Assembly (NCBI GenBank): GCA_964609385.1
Contig: CAZSSM010000030.1
Coordinates: forward strand, 1-64,000
Origin: CAZSSM01 sp964609385
Lineage (GTDB): Bacteria > Planctomycetota > Planctomycetia > Isosphaerales > Isosphaeraceae
Direction: 5' to 3'
Length of the DNA: 64,000 nucleotides
How positions within the stretch are numbered: position 1 is the stretch's first letter; each line of letters opens with the position of its first letter. Position numbers and translations under genes: made by a program. The notes beneath the pieces were generated by a model. The model saw only the letters and a list, made by a program, of their open reading frames with translations. It was not told where the DNA came from and did not search any database. Below are positions 53,378-61,484 of the stretch, piece by piece.

Positions 53378-54135
53378 GGTATTGAGGGTCCTCGACGAGG
53401 ATGCCAACCGTCCGACCAGGCAATGCGAACTCAGAAAAAAGAAAACATGATGTGCATTGCGAAGGCGGAACGCGTTCAATTTATCGGAGAAGCGTCATCG
53501 ACACGGATTGAACCTCTGCGAATTATGGACGGAGTCTGTGAGGTGCACCCATGCCAATACCTTGCTCTGAGGAAAACAGCCCCAGCCGACTCGTGGCCGC
53601 CGTGAAGGCGGGAGATTGTGGACTGAATTCGGTCAGACAACTGATGGTCGGGTGAGTGGATGGGTCGACGACGATCCCACGAGACACAGGATTTGGCATC
53701 TGATCATCGATTCGTCAGAATCATGACGCCAGTCCCCATTGGACAAGGATGATAATCGATCCGACGAGACTGGTCGAGCGGTTCCTGCTCTAAGCGATGA
53801 TGAGAGAGACTGGATTCATCGACTCCTCAGCCCCAGTGGTTTCCTGTCAGATGCGTGCGATTGGAGGAGCTCGACGGACCGGAACTCCAAAGAATGTTCT
53901 CACCGATGGTGACCGGAGAGGAATCGTCGCGTTGAGATCGATCGGAAATCAGCTCCAGTCAGGTTGAAATCGGACCTCGAGTCACCGAGTCTCACCATTT
54001 CGCTGGATCCATGGACGTGGTACACCTTGCTCATGCACTTACCAGGTCTCCGGACGTTGTGCGCTGACTCGTCTTACTGATTTGAGACTGCAGGAGTTCG
54101 ATCTCTTGACCTCAACCAACTCTCGTGTCTGCGAC
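53378..54135. other. Long intergenic region between divergent genes
   Basis: The 758 bases lie between the minus-strand sigma gene and the plus-strand glycerophosphodiesterase gene and should hold both promoters. Frames are short and broken; the GC content is lower than in the neighbouring genes. I found no tRNA, repeat or transposase remnant. Confidence 0.45.
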
Positions 54136-54990
54136 ATGCAATCAATGTGTCGACTCATTCTCGTGGTGTTGCTGGCTTCGGTGCTGGTGACGAAGCCGAG
54201 CGTGACAACCGCCCAAACCTCGACCAAATTTAAGCCGGCCGTTGTTGCGCACCGAGGGGCTTCGGCCGACGCGCCTGAGAATACCCTTGCCGCGTTCCGA
54301 CTCGCTTGGGAGATGGATGCCAATGCGATCGAGGGGGATTTCCGCCTCACCGCCGATGATCAAGTCGTCGCTCTCCATGATGCAACGCTCCAGCGGACCG
54401 CTGGTCGACCCGAGGCCATTACTGAGCTGACCTACGAGCAGGTCAGCACCCTCGATGCGGGATCGTGGAAGGACGACGCGTTCCGTGGCGAGACAATCCC
54501 CACCCTGGCTGAGGTCCTGGACATCGTACCAGAGGGAAAGACGATCCTGGTGGAGATCAAGACCGGACCCGAGATAGTCCCGTTCCTCCGACCGATCATC
54601 GAGCAATCCGGCCTGGAGCCCGAACAGGTCACCTTCATCGCCTTCGACTCCGAAGTGATTGCCGCTTGCAAGCAAACCATGCCCGAGCATAAGGCCTACT
54701 GGATCAGCGGGTTCCGTCGCGATCCTAACGGAGATGGACTCATTCCAACCGTCGATCAGTTGATTACGACGGCCAAGCAATGTCGGGCCGATGGGCTAGA
54801 CCTCTATGCCGCGGGGGTCCGTCGCCCCGAGTTCGTCGAGGCGATTCGGGCCGCGGGCCTCGAACTACACGTCTGGACGGTCAATGATGAGCCGACAGCC
54901 CGGCGATGCATCGAACTCGGTGTCGACAGCATCACGACCGATCGGCCCGACTGGCTCCGCGGATTACTCGAAGAATCGGACGATCAATGA
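54136..54990 (+). CDS. Exported glycerophosphodiester phosphodiesterase
   Basis: From ATG 54136 the 284-residue protein starts with a signal peptide (MCRLILVVLLASVLVTKP; ATG 54145 is an alternative). The GDPD signature AHRGASADAPENTLAAF gives the catalytic His-Arg-Gly and Glu, EGDFRLTADDQVVALHD gives the second acidic and His residues, and LVEIKTGPE completes the metal site. LHVWTVNDEPTARRCIELGV with SITTDRPDWL is the family's C-terminal end. It hydrolyses glycerophosphodiesters to glycerol-3-phosphate and an alcohol, consistent with phospholipid or teichoic-like breakdown outside the cytoplasm. Convergent with the HtrA-like gene, 33 bases away. Confidence 0.92.
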   Translation: MQSMCRLILVVLLASVLVTKPSVTTAQTSTKFKPAVVAHRGASADAPENTLAAFRLAWEMDANAIEGDFRLTADDQVVALHDATLQRTAGRPEAITELTYEQVSTLDAGSWKDDAFRGETIPTLAEVLDIVPEGKTILVEIKTGPEIVPFLRPIIEQSGLEPEQVTFIAFDSEVIAACKQTMPEHKAYWISGFRRDPNGDGLIPTVDQLITTAKQCRADGLDLYAAGVRRPEFVEAIRAAGLELHVWTVNDEPTARRCIELGVDSITTDRPDWLRGLLEESDDQ

Positions 54991-55023
54991 TCGACGAAAA
55001 CCCATGATCGGCCCGAGTCTGAG

Positions 55024-56484
55024 TTAAGGCGTCCGCCCGTCGCCGACGCCTTGGCGTGTCTCTGAGGAGCCGTCGGGATCATGGGGCCCATCGGCCTCAA
55101 GCTCGGTATCAGAGATCCACGTGTTGTCTTCCTTAGGACGATCAGAGATCGAAACGGATGATGATTCGGGCCCCGGTTGCATTCGAGCATTGAGATCCGT
55201 TTCGCGGCTTAAGGGTTCCTCGACTGCCTGAGTCAGTCGGTCGACCCCATCATTGAGCGTAGCCGGTTCACGAAGTGAGGGCGAACAGGGTCTGGGTCGA
55301 CGCTGGCTGGTGATGACTTCCAGGGATGTTGATTGACCATCACGAATCACCGTCAGATTCATGATTGTTCCAGCGAGCGTCGTATCGAGCAGGGCGATGA
55401 GGTCATGGTGCGACCGGACGGTCATACCATTGACGGCGACGATCCGGTCCTCTTTGTGAAGTCCGACATGGGCTGCAGGCGTGTCGGGAACGATCGAGCG
55501 GAGCAGGACCCCCGGCTTGTCGAAGAGGCTGGAGGCGTCGAAATTGACGCCCAGATAGGCGCGACGAACCTCGCCCCAAGTCCGGAGTTGGTCGACGATC
55601 CAGAGCGCCTCGGCGGCGGGGATTGCGAAGGCCAAGGCGGTGGTCGGAGCCAGACTGTCCGACTCGGTCGTCGGCAAGCCGCTTCGAACTAGACCGAGCC
55701 AACGTCCCTGCATATCGCCCACGACCGCACCCAGATCGCCTGGGTAAAGCGCCACGTTGATCTGGATCAGGTGACCGAGCGGATGTTGACCGGGTTCGAA
55801 CAAGAGGGTGCGATCCAGTCCTGAGATATGGCCCAGGCTGGTCGAGAGCGCGAGGCCATAGGGATTGCCGACCAGCAACACCTCCATTCCATGCCAGAGC
55901 TTCGGCTCGTCCGCGACGGTGACCGGCTCGATCAGACGGGGCTCAATCCGGATCAAGCTCAGCCCAGTCAACGGGTCGAGGGCGTTCCACTCAGCGCGAT
56001 GGATCCGGTCCTGTGCGTCGCGAACCACAATCTGGCGATCTGGGGAAGTCGGGCCGTATCCAAGCGTCAGGATCTCTCCCTGCTCGTTGAGCACAACGCC
56101 GGTCGTCCACTGGTTGGGGGCCACACCCCGATCGGCTTGGCGATCGATCTCGGCGACTCCGACGGTCGACCGTCTCAACGATCGCGCCGCCGTTTGCCGG
56201 ATGGCGCTCATCAGCGAGACGAACGCAGAAGCCTCTTCGGTGGAACGCGCGGCCGCTTCGTCTGGGACTTCGACCGATTCAAGAGACTCTGTGATTCCCT
56301 CCTGAACCTCGTCGATCGATGTCAAAGTCCTCAGACCCGGCCGGGGGGACGACTCGTCAGCCTGGCTGAACCATAATCCGAACCCGAGTAGGATCACCCC
56401 CGTCAGGATCGCGACGAGCATCCAACGTGCGCGATCGACCTCGATCGCGATCCGGGATGCGGCGGTACGCCAAGCGGGCACCAT
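55024..56484 (-). CDS. Membrane HtrA-like protein with PDZ domain, catalytic triad apparently lost
   Basis: From ATG 56484 (GTG 56493 is 3 codons upstream) the protein has 486 residues: a membrane helix near 22-41, a trypsin-like domain and a PDZ domain (about 325-400, DTPAAHVGLHKEDRIVAVNG). In active HtrA proteins the order is Ser-Gly-x-x..., TNNHV, D-x-A-L-L and G-N-S-G-G. Here TTGVVLNEQGEILTLGYGPT has no His, DPLTGLSLIRIE keeps an Asp and INVALYPGDLGAVVGDMQGR shows G-D-L-G-A in place of G-N-S-G-G, so the nucleophile Ser is gone. Binding without proteolysis is inferred. It follows the sigma/anti-sigma pair by 113 bases and is likely part of that module. Confidence 0.8.
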   Translation of the reverse strand: MVPAWRTAASRIAIEVDRARWMLVAILTGVILLGFGLWFSQADESSPRPGLRTLTSIDEVQEGITESLESVEVPDEAAARSTEEASAFVSLMSAIRQTAARSLRRSTVGVAEIDRQADRGVAPNQWTTGVVLNEQGEILTLGYGPTSPDRQIVVRDAQDRIHRAEWNALDPLTGLSLIRIEPRLIEPVTVADEPKLWHGMEVLLVGNPYGLALSTSLGHISGLDRTLLFEPGQHPLGHLIQINVALYPGDLGAVVGDMQGRWLGLVRSGLPTTESDSLAPTTALAFAIPAAEALWIVDQLRTWGEVRRAYLGVNFDASSLFDKPGVLLRSIVPDTPAAHVGLHKEDRIVAVNGMTVRSHHDLIALLDTTLAGTIMNLTVIRDGQSTSLEVITSQRRPRPCSPSLREPATLNDGVDRLTQAVEEPLSRETDLNARMQPGPESSSVSISDRPKEDNTWISDTELEADGPHDPDGSSETRQGVGDGRTP

Positions 56485-56597
56485 GTCGGTCACTCTCTTC
56501 TTTGGAGACGAGGAGGAGTCTGGCGTTGGGAAGGATCGCGTATCTAGGTTGACGAAGGGAGTGATGATGACTCCTGGTTTAGGTGCAGGGACCCCAA

Positions 56598-57383
56598 TCA
56601 GTAACTCGCGACCTGAAACGGATCACCGACAGCCGGTGGTCGGCCATCATAGAGATCATGCGGTGTTGAGACGCGCCCACGCTGTTCAGAAGCGAGGATC
56701 GACGACCTGTCGATCATCGGCTCAGAAGGACCATCTAACGCTGAGGAGGTGATCACCTCATCGGCGACGCCAGATCGGTCACGAGGGTCTCGGATGGTAT
56801 GAATCGCCGGATCGGTCGTTCGAGTTCTCTGAGTCCCCAAAGTGTCGGACGGCGCAGGCATCGAGGTCTCGGAGGCGTCTACGACCTGAGCCAAGTTTGC
56901 TTCTTCTGATTGGCTCCTACTGAGGATTCGGGCGATCAAGAGCAAGCTGGCGGCCGCAGCCAGGCCAAGCAGTACGATCTGCGTACGGGTTTGCCTTTTC
57001 TTCCGAGACGATGAACTCGATCGGCTAGAGACGGTCGGGGGACCGCTGACCTCGGCCCGCTCCTCGCGGTGCGCGGCGATCCGCGCGGCCAAGGCAGGCC
57101 AGAGCGATCCGCCTGACCCAAGCTCTTGCTCATCGGGAGGAGTTTCGGAAGCGATCTCGTAGCTTTCAACCTCGGCGACATTGGCTTCGTGCAGGATGTC
57201 GATTAGGTCACGCCATTGCCGGTAATCGGACTCCAACTCGGGATCATCATGGACTGCGTCGAGGACTCGCTGGCGTTGGTCGGTGGGCAGGTCATCACCG
57301 GCCAACAGGGGTAGCTGCTTCCGGACCCAACGGCGACGGAGTTCAACGCAACGATCGCGGTGCTCCTCAGATTTAGTGGACAT
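56598..57383 (-). CDS. Anti-sigma-factor-like membrane protein
   Basis: From ATG 57383 the protein has 261 residues. The N-terminal 80 residues are helical and acidic and include DLPTDQRQRVLDAVHDDPEL, typical of anti-sigma cytoplasmic domains. A single membrane helix lies at 134-154 (TQIVLLGLAAAASLLLIARI) and the rest is a periplasmic Ser/Thr-rich tail. The H-x-x-x-C-x-x-C zinc motif of ZAS domains is absent. Its start overlaps the sigma gene's end by 11 bases, with AAGGGG inside the upstream gene as the ribosome-binding site, implying translational coupling. It probably holds the sigma factor at the membrane. Confidence 0.75.
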   Translation of the reverse strand: MSTKSEEHRDRCVELRRRWVRKQLPLLAGDDLPTDQRQRVLDAVHDDPELESDYRQWRDLIDILHEANVAEVESYEIASETPPDEQELGSGGSLWPALAARIAAHREERAEVSGPPTVSSRSSSSSRKKRQTRTQIVLLGLAAAASLLLIARILSRSQSEEANLAQVVDASETSMPAPSDTLGTQRTRTTDPAIHTIRDPRDRSGVADEVITSSALDGPSEPMIDRSSILASEQRGRVSTPHDLYDGRPPAVGDPFQVASY

Positions 57384-58224
57384 CGCGATCCCCTTCATGT
57401 CGGGGGAGGTGGGCTGACGCGGGTTCACCTTCGAAAGGGCGAGTCGAAGGTTGGGCCGGAGACGAACGGGGTTGGTCCTTTGGGGAGGACTCGGATCCTC
57501 GACGGAGCCAGTGTTGGCGGAACATCTCACGCGCCTTGGCCAACCTCCAGCGGATGGTGGCTTCTCGACGGTCGACGATGGCGGCGACTTCCGCGGAGGA
57601 GAGGCCCTCTAGATCGCGAAGTACAAGGATTGTTTTGTAGGGCAAGGGCAGTAGATTCAACACGAAATGCACCTCCTGTGCGAGTTCGTCCCGAGTCCTG
57701 GGATCGGCCTGGGACGGTTCGAGAAGGGAACCGCCGCGACCGTCATGGGTATCGAATGAAGTGACCGGAGGGCCGCTGTGTCGTCGGAGCCGGTCCAGGG
57801 CGAGGTTCACCCCGACTCGGAACAACCAAGGGCCGAACCGCCGTGCAGTGTCGAATCGATCGAGTCGCGTGTAGACTTTCCAAAATGTTTCTTGGGCCAG
57901 ATCGCGGGCCAATTCGCGGTCATTGACGAGACGGTAGAGAACGCGGATCAGCTTTCGCTCGTAACGCAGGACGAGGGCGGCGAAGGCCGGCTCGATCCCT
58001 CGTCGTGAGGCCTCGACGAGCTTCGCGTCGTGGTAGCCATCCCATCCGCTGGGGGGATCGTCGCTGATCTCGATCTCATCAGGATCATCGACCTTAGGGC
58101 TTGTCAGCCTCACCGATGCTTCTCTGGGCGTCGAGGCCAAATCGTCGTCACAAGGATTGGTGATTTTCGAAGGATGGGACGAACCCTCGTCCGATTCACC
58201 TTTCCAGACGAACGCATCTGTCAT
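57373..58224 (-). CDS. ECF-type RNA polymerase sigma factor
   Basis: From ATG 58224 (GGAGG just upstream) the protein has 283 residues. After a 70-residue acidic N-terminal extension, region 2 reads LVEASRRGIEPAFAALVLRY, LARDLAQETFWKVYTRLDRF and WLFRVGVNLALDRLRRH; region 4 reads LLPLPYKTILVLRDLEGLSS and AIVDRREATIRWRLAKAREM, ending in a Pro/Ser-rich tail. Region 2.4 and the AEVAAIVDRREATIRWRL helix-turn-helix are intact. It is the first gene of the minus-strand set sigma / anti-sigma-like / HtrA-like, so it probably regulates a response to envelope stress (inference). Confidence 0.9.
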   Translation of the reverse strand: MTDAFVWKGESDEGSSHPSKITNPCDDDLASTPREASVRLTSPKVDDPDEIEISDDPPSGWDGYHDAKLVEASRRGIEPAFAALVLRYERKLIRVLYRLVNDRELARDLAQETFWKVYTRLDRFDTARRFGPWLFRVGVNLALDRLRRHSGPPVTSFDTHDGRGGSLLEPSQADPRTRDELAQEVHFVLNLLPLPYKTILVLRDLEGLSSAEVAAIVDRREATIRWRLAKAREMFRQHWLRRGSESSPKDQPRSSPAQPSTRPFEGEPASAHLPRHEGDRDVH

Positions 58225-58447
58225 CGGATCCCTCCGTGACCGGTGGCTATGGTAATCTACGAAGTCCAGGCGTCGACGTGTTGGAGGACCGGACGGGTTT
58301 TGCGAGATCGCGACGGTCCGGGAAACCGACCGCACGAGATCCGAAAGCGAGGTCCGCGCCGCAAACCGATCGTAATACGATCACGAACGCGGTGGGATTT
58401 GTCCACGGACGGTTGCGCGAGCGAAACCGGAATTCGGTGATGGCTCT

Positions 58448-59434
58448 ATGGGTCCTCTTGCCGGCTTTGAAGTCCGACCGTGTCGGTTCGGCGAGCGTCG
58501 TGACGCCCTAGAGCTGCTGTATCGACCATATCGCCCGTGGGCGCGTCGACAGGCGATCCGCGAACTGCTTCAGGACTCACGACGTGGCCAGGTCGATCTC
58601 TCGGGCTTGTGGGTGGCCCGACGGCTTCTAGACCAGCGTCTCGTCGGGGTGGCTCTGACGCAAGCGTTGGCCGGACACACCGCGGCGATCTGGCCTCCGG
58701 AGGTATCGCTACGTTGGTACTGGCAACGTCGGCGGGTCGCCTCCGCGTTGATCACAGAGGCTCTGGACGATTTGTCGGTCCGGGGTTTCGAAGTCGCCCA
58801 GGCCCTCCTCGATCCCAATGGGCCACGTCGTGCCGGTGCAGACTTGAAGCGCGCGGGGCTTCGCCATGTCACCGATCTAGTCCATCTCCAACGCGGCGTC
58901 GACATCGCGATCGCGACCACGCATTCGGGTACGGACTGGCGCTGGAGCAACTTCAGCCAGGAAGGCGCCTTCCGGTTTCGGCAAGCCTTGGAGGCGACCT
59001 ACGCCGAGAGCCTCGACATGCCCGAGTTAAGCCAGGTCCGTTCTCTAGAGGATCTCTTGGCCGGACATCAGGCCCAGGATCGATTCGATCCTGCCCTCTG
59101 GCGGGTCGGCCGTTTGCCCAAGGAGCCCGAGGCGTTGGTCGTCCTGCTCATGGGACGGATCCCGGACCGCGGGCTGATGGAGGTCACCTACCTCGGTCTG
59201 AGTCCCACAGCCCGAGGTCGAGGCTTGGGACGCGCTGCGCTCGCCGAGGCGATCCAGACTGCCGGCGACGAGCCGAATGTCCAGGCCGTCCAGCTCGCCG
59301 TCGATCTCCGCAACCATCCGGCCTGCCGGCTCTATGAATCCACCGGCTTCGTACCGATCGATCGGAAGCAGGTGTATCTCAAGCTGCTCGGCAAGACGTC
59401 GACCTCAAGGGATCTCCCACGATCACCGGTCTAG
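58448..59434 (+). CDS. GNAT-family N-acetyltransferase, double domain
   Basis: The 328-residue protein has two GNAT-like halves. The N-terminal half (about 1-160) has LVGVALTQALAGHTAAIWPP and ALITEALDDLSVRGFEVAQA; the C-terminal half has the clear motif A LGLSPTARGRGLGRAALAEA near residues 255-275 and a motif B end with LAVDLRNHPACRLYESTGFV. Only the second half keeps a full acetyl-CoA pyrophosphate loop (R-G-R-G-L-G). Mycothiol synthase MshD has a similar two-domain layout, but that assignment is not supported here. ATG 58448 is used; an ATG at 58440 is in another frame. The 3' end runs into a hairpin terminator. Confidence 0.83.
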   Translation: MGPLAGFEVRPCRFGERRDALELLYRPYRPWARRQAIRELLQDSRRGQVDLSGLWVARRLLDQRLVGVALTQALAGHTAAIWPPEVSLRWYWQRRRVASALITEALDDLSVRGFEVAQALLDPNGPRRAGADLKRAGLRHVTDLVHLQRGVDIAIATTHSGTDWRWSNFSQEGAFRFRQALEATYAESLDMPELSQVRSLEDLLAGHQAQDRFDPALWRVGRLPKEPEALVVLLMGRIPDRGLMEVTYLGLSPTARGRGLGRAALAEAIQTAGDEPNVQAVQLAVDLRNHPACRLYESTGFVPIDRKQVYLKLLGKTSTSRDLPRSPV

Positions 59435-59462
59435 TGCGGACAAGTTGACCTGGATCGTGGGA
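59415..59462. terminator. Hairpin terminator after the GNAT gene
   Basis: TCCCACGATC (59415-59424) pairs with GATCGTGGGA (59453-59462) around a 28-base loop that contains the GNAT stop codon. It can end transcription from the GNAT gene and from the opposite-strand enolase gene. Confidence 0.55.
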
Positions 59463-59526
59463 AGTTGGGGCTCGCATCATGAACCCCTTTCGAGGCTGGG
59501 TTGTCAGCCAATCACGCTGTCGGGAA

Positions 59527-59757
59527 TCAGAAGCGATCCCAGATAGTCGCGCCGTAGACTGCCGTTGCCCCGAGGTCCTCTTCGATCCGGAGCAGTTGGT
59601 TATATTTGGCGATCCGGTCGGTTCGCGAAGCGCTTCCGGTCTTGATCTGTCCAGCGGAGGTGGCCACGGCCAGGTCGGCGATGGTCGTGTCCTCGGTCTC
59701 GCCGGAACGGTGACTGATCACAGCGGTGTAATGGCTACGACGCGCTAGATCGACCGC
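59527..59757 (-). pseudogene. eno: Enolase C-terminal part, separated by in-frame TAG codons
   Basis: This continues the enolase frame without shift after TAG codons at 59769-59767 and 59760-59758. It reads AVDLARRSHYTAVISHRSGE, then TEDTTIADLAVATSAGQIKT, ASRTDRIAKYNQLLRIEEDL and ends GATAVYGATIWDRF, which is the enolase C-terminus, including the conserved SHRSGETEDT. Expected family text just before is G-T-L-T-E-T followed by an acidic residue; here it is W-T-L-T-stop-T-M-stop. Without readthrough the product lacks this segment and would be inactive. Confidence 0.88.
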
Positions 59758-59766
59758 CTACATGGT

Positions 59767-60810
59767 CTAGGTGAGAGTCCAGATTTGATTGACCTTCACC
59801 AGGATGCTGTTGCCGATCCCCTTGGTGATGCCTTGTTGGAGGCGTTGGCTGTTCGTGACGAACAGGTCGTCGCCGACGAGCTGGACCTTCTCGCCAACGG
59901 CATCAGTGAGCATCTTCCAGGCGTCCCAGTCGTCCTCGTCGCAGCCGTCCTCGATCGAGCGGATCGGATACTGGTTGCACCAGCCTTCGAGAGTTTTGAC
60001 CATCTGCTCGGGGCTCTGCGATCCGCCATCGAGGTGATACTTCCCATCCTTGTGGAACTCGGTGGCGGCCGCATCGAGGGCGAGGAAGACGTCCTGGCCG
60101 GGCTTGTAGCCCGCCTTCTCGACGGCCTCCAAAATGACCTCGATCGCCTCGGCATTGCTCTTGAGGTTGGGCGCGAATCCCCCCTCGTCGCCGACGGCCG
60201 TGTTGAGCCCTTTACCCTTAAGCACAGCTTTGAGGCTGTGGAAGATCTCAGCGCCACAGCGGAGGGCCTCGGAGAACCGGGTCGCTCCGAAGGGCATGAC
60301 CATGAATTCTTGGATATCAACGTTGTTGTCGGCGTGCGCGCCCCCGTTGAGGATATTCATCATCGGCATTGGCAGGATCCGCGCGCCGGGACCACCCAGA
60401 TAGCGATACAAAGGCAGGCCCGCCTGTTCTGCGGCGGCCTTGGCCGCGGCCAGAGAGACGCCCAGGATCGCATTGGCGCCGAGCCGTCCTTTGTTCGGCG
60501 TGCCGTCGCGTTGCATCATCGCCTGATCAAGACCGGCCTGGTCGTAGACGTCACGGCCGCGAGCGACCTCGGCCAGTTCCCCATTGACGTTGGAGACGGC
60601 TTGCGTGACGGCTTTGCCCACGTAGCGAGACTTGTCGCCGTCGCGAAGCTCGACCGCCTCGTGTGCGCCGGTGCTGGCCCCCGAGGGGACCGCTGCGCGA
60701 CCCAGCGTGCCGTCCTCGAGGATGACGTCCACTTCCACCGTCGGGTTGCCCCGACTGTCCAAAATCTGACGGCCGCGAACCGCCGCAATCATCGACGCTG
60801 AGTTGGTCAT
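59767..60810 (-). CDS. eno: Enolase (phosphopyruvate hydratase), truncated by a premature TAG
   Basis: From ATG 60810 (GGGGAG upstream) 347 residues are read: MIAAVRGRQILDSRGNPTVE, AVPSGASTGAHEAVELRDGD, NPKGRLGANAILGVSLAAAK-type segment, PMPMMNILNGGAHADNNVDI, VGDEGGFAPNLKSN, SIEDGCDEDDWDAWKMLTDA, QLVGDDLFVTNSQRLQQGI and then SILVKVNQIWTLT-stop. Enolase makes phosphoenolpyruvate from 2-phosphoglycerate. The frame continues with the true C-terminus (59757-59527), total 427 residues if both stops were sense. In the family the text after VNQI is G-T-L-T-E-T; Gly, Glu and Glu are replaced by Trp, TAG and TAG, all by G-to-T at codon position one. Probably assembly error or recent loss of function. 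Confidence 0.9.
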   Translation of the reverse strand: MTNSASMIAAVRGRQILDSRGNPTVEVDVILEDGTLGRAAVPSGASTGAHEAVELRDGDKSRYVGKAVTQAVSNVNGELAEVARGRDVYDQAGLDQAMMQRDGTPNKGRLGANAILGVSLAAAKAAAEQAGLPLYRYLGGPGARILPMPMMNILNGGAHADNNVDIQEFMVMPFGATRFSEALRCGAEIFHSLKAVLKGKGLNTAVGDEGGFAPNLKSNAEAIEVILEAVEKAGYKPGQDVFLALDAAATEFHKDGKYHLDGGSQSPEQMVKTLEGWCNQYPIRSIEDGCDEDDWDAWKMLTDAVGEKVQLVGDDLFVTNSQRLQQGITKGIGNSILVKVNQIWTLT

Positions 60811-61484
60811 CGCTCCCCAATCCCGGATGGTTCCCGAGCGACCTCGATGCGATAGACTCGGATCGAGGGGACACGGCACGCCACGGATCATCCCGCGGGT
60901 GATGACGAGGCGGGTCGACGACCACACGCGACCAATCGCGCCTCGGTGCCCTTCGGCTGCCGATTGAACCGCGAATGGTGGTCGCGTTGCAAGCCGGGAG
61001 ACGATGGGATCATCGCGAACGGCTCATCAAATCTCGACTTGACGATAAACCCCGGGATTATTCGGAATCCCGGAGAAGAAGCAAATGCGTGGCGGCCCCC
61101 CCGGTGTTTGACGTGGAGCCGTGTGGGACGAGGCGTCGAAATCAGGGTGCCTCAAAAGATGAGGGTGACCGCCACGCGCTGTCGACTCACGGAGCAAGCT
61201 CTCGAGCACGCCGAGTTGCGTTCCATCGGCGTCCAGGAGCGTGCGGGCCTCGACCCCAACCGACCGATCACCATCCCGGCGAATCGGCTCGAGTTGTCAG
61301 GTCGAGACCCTCACGCTCCCGAATCGCACGGACACCCTCGTGGTGCCCGCACTCCAGACAGGGTTCACAGCGCCCATCAGACGGCGGGCCGTCTGAGCGA
61401 AGAGCCCTGTTGTTCGGTCCGACGCCGTCTTTGACGTCTTGAACCGCTCGGCTCTATTGGTATCGGTCACCAGGCCCCGACGCT
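60811..61484. other. Intergenic region with several hairpins
   Basis: The 674 bases upstream of the enolase gene and downstream of the hydrolase gene (both minus strand) contain hairpins at 61052-61073 (8-bp stem, 6-base loop), 61378-61395 (CAGACGG/CCGTCTG, 4-base loop) and a pair 61087-61095/61169-61177 (GCGTGGCGG/CCGCCACGC). No confident gene is present. A minus-strand stretch near 61298-61372 reads CEPCLECGHHEGVRAIRERE in one frame, a zinc-ribbon-like fragment without a start. Confidence 0.4.

Noticed and set aside
59757..59781. Stop-codon recoding (TAG as Glu) as the explanation of the enolase break
   Set aside because: Other genes in the window appear to use TAG as a normal stop or avoid it inside conserved text; a third G-to-T change giving Trp points to lesion or error rather than recoding.
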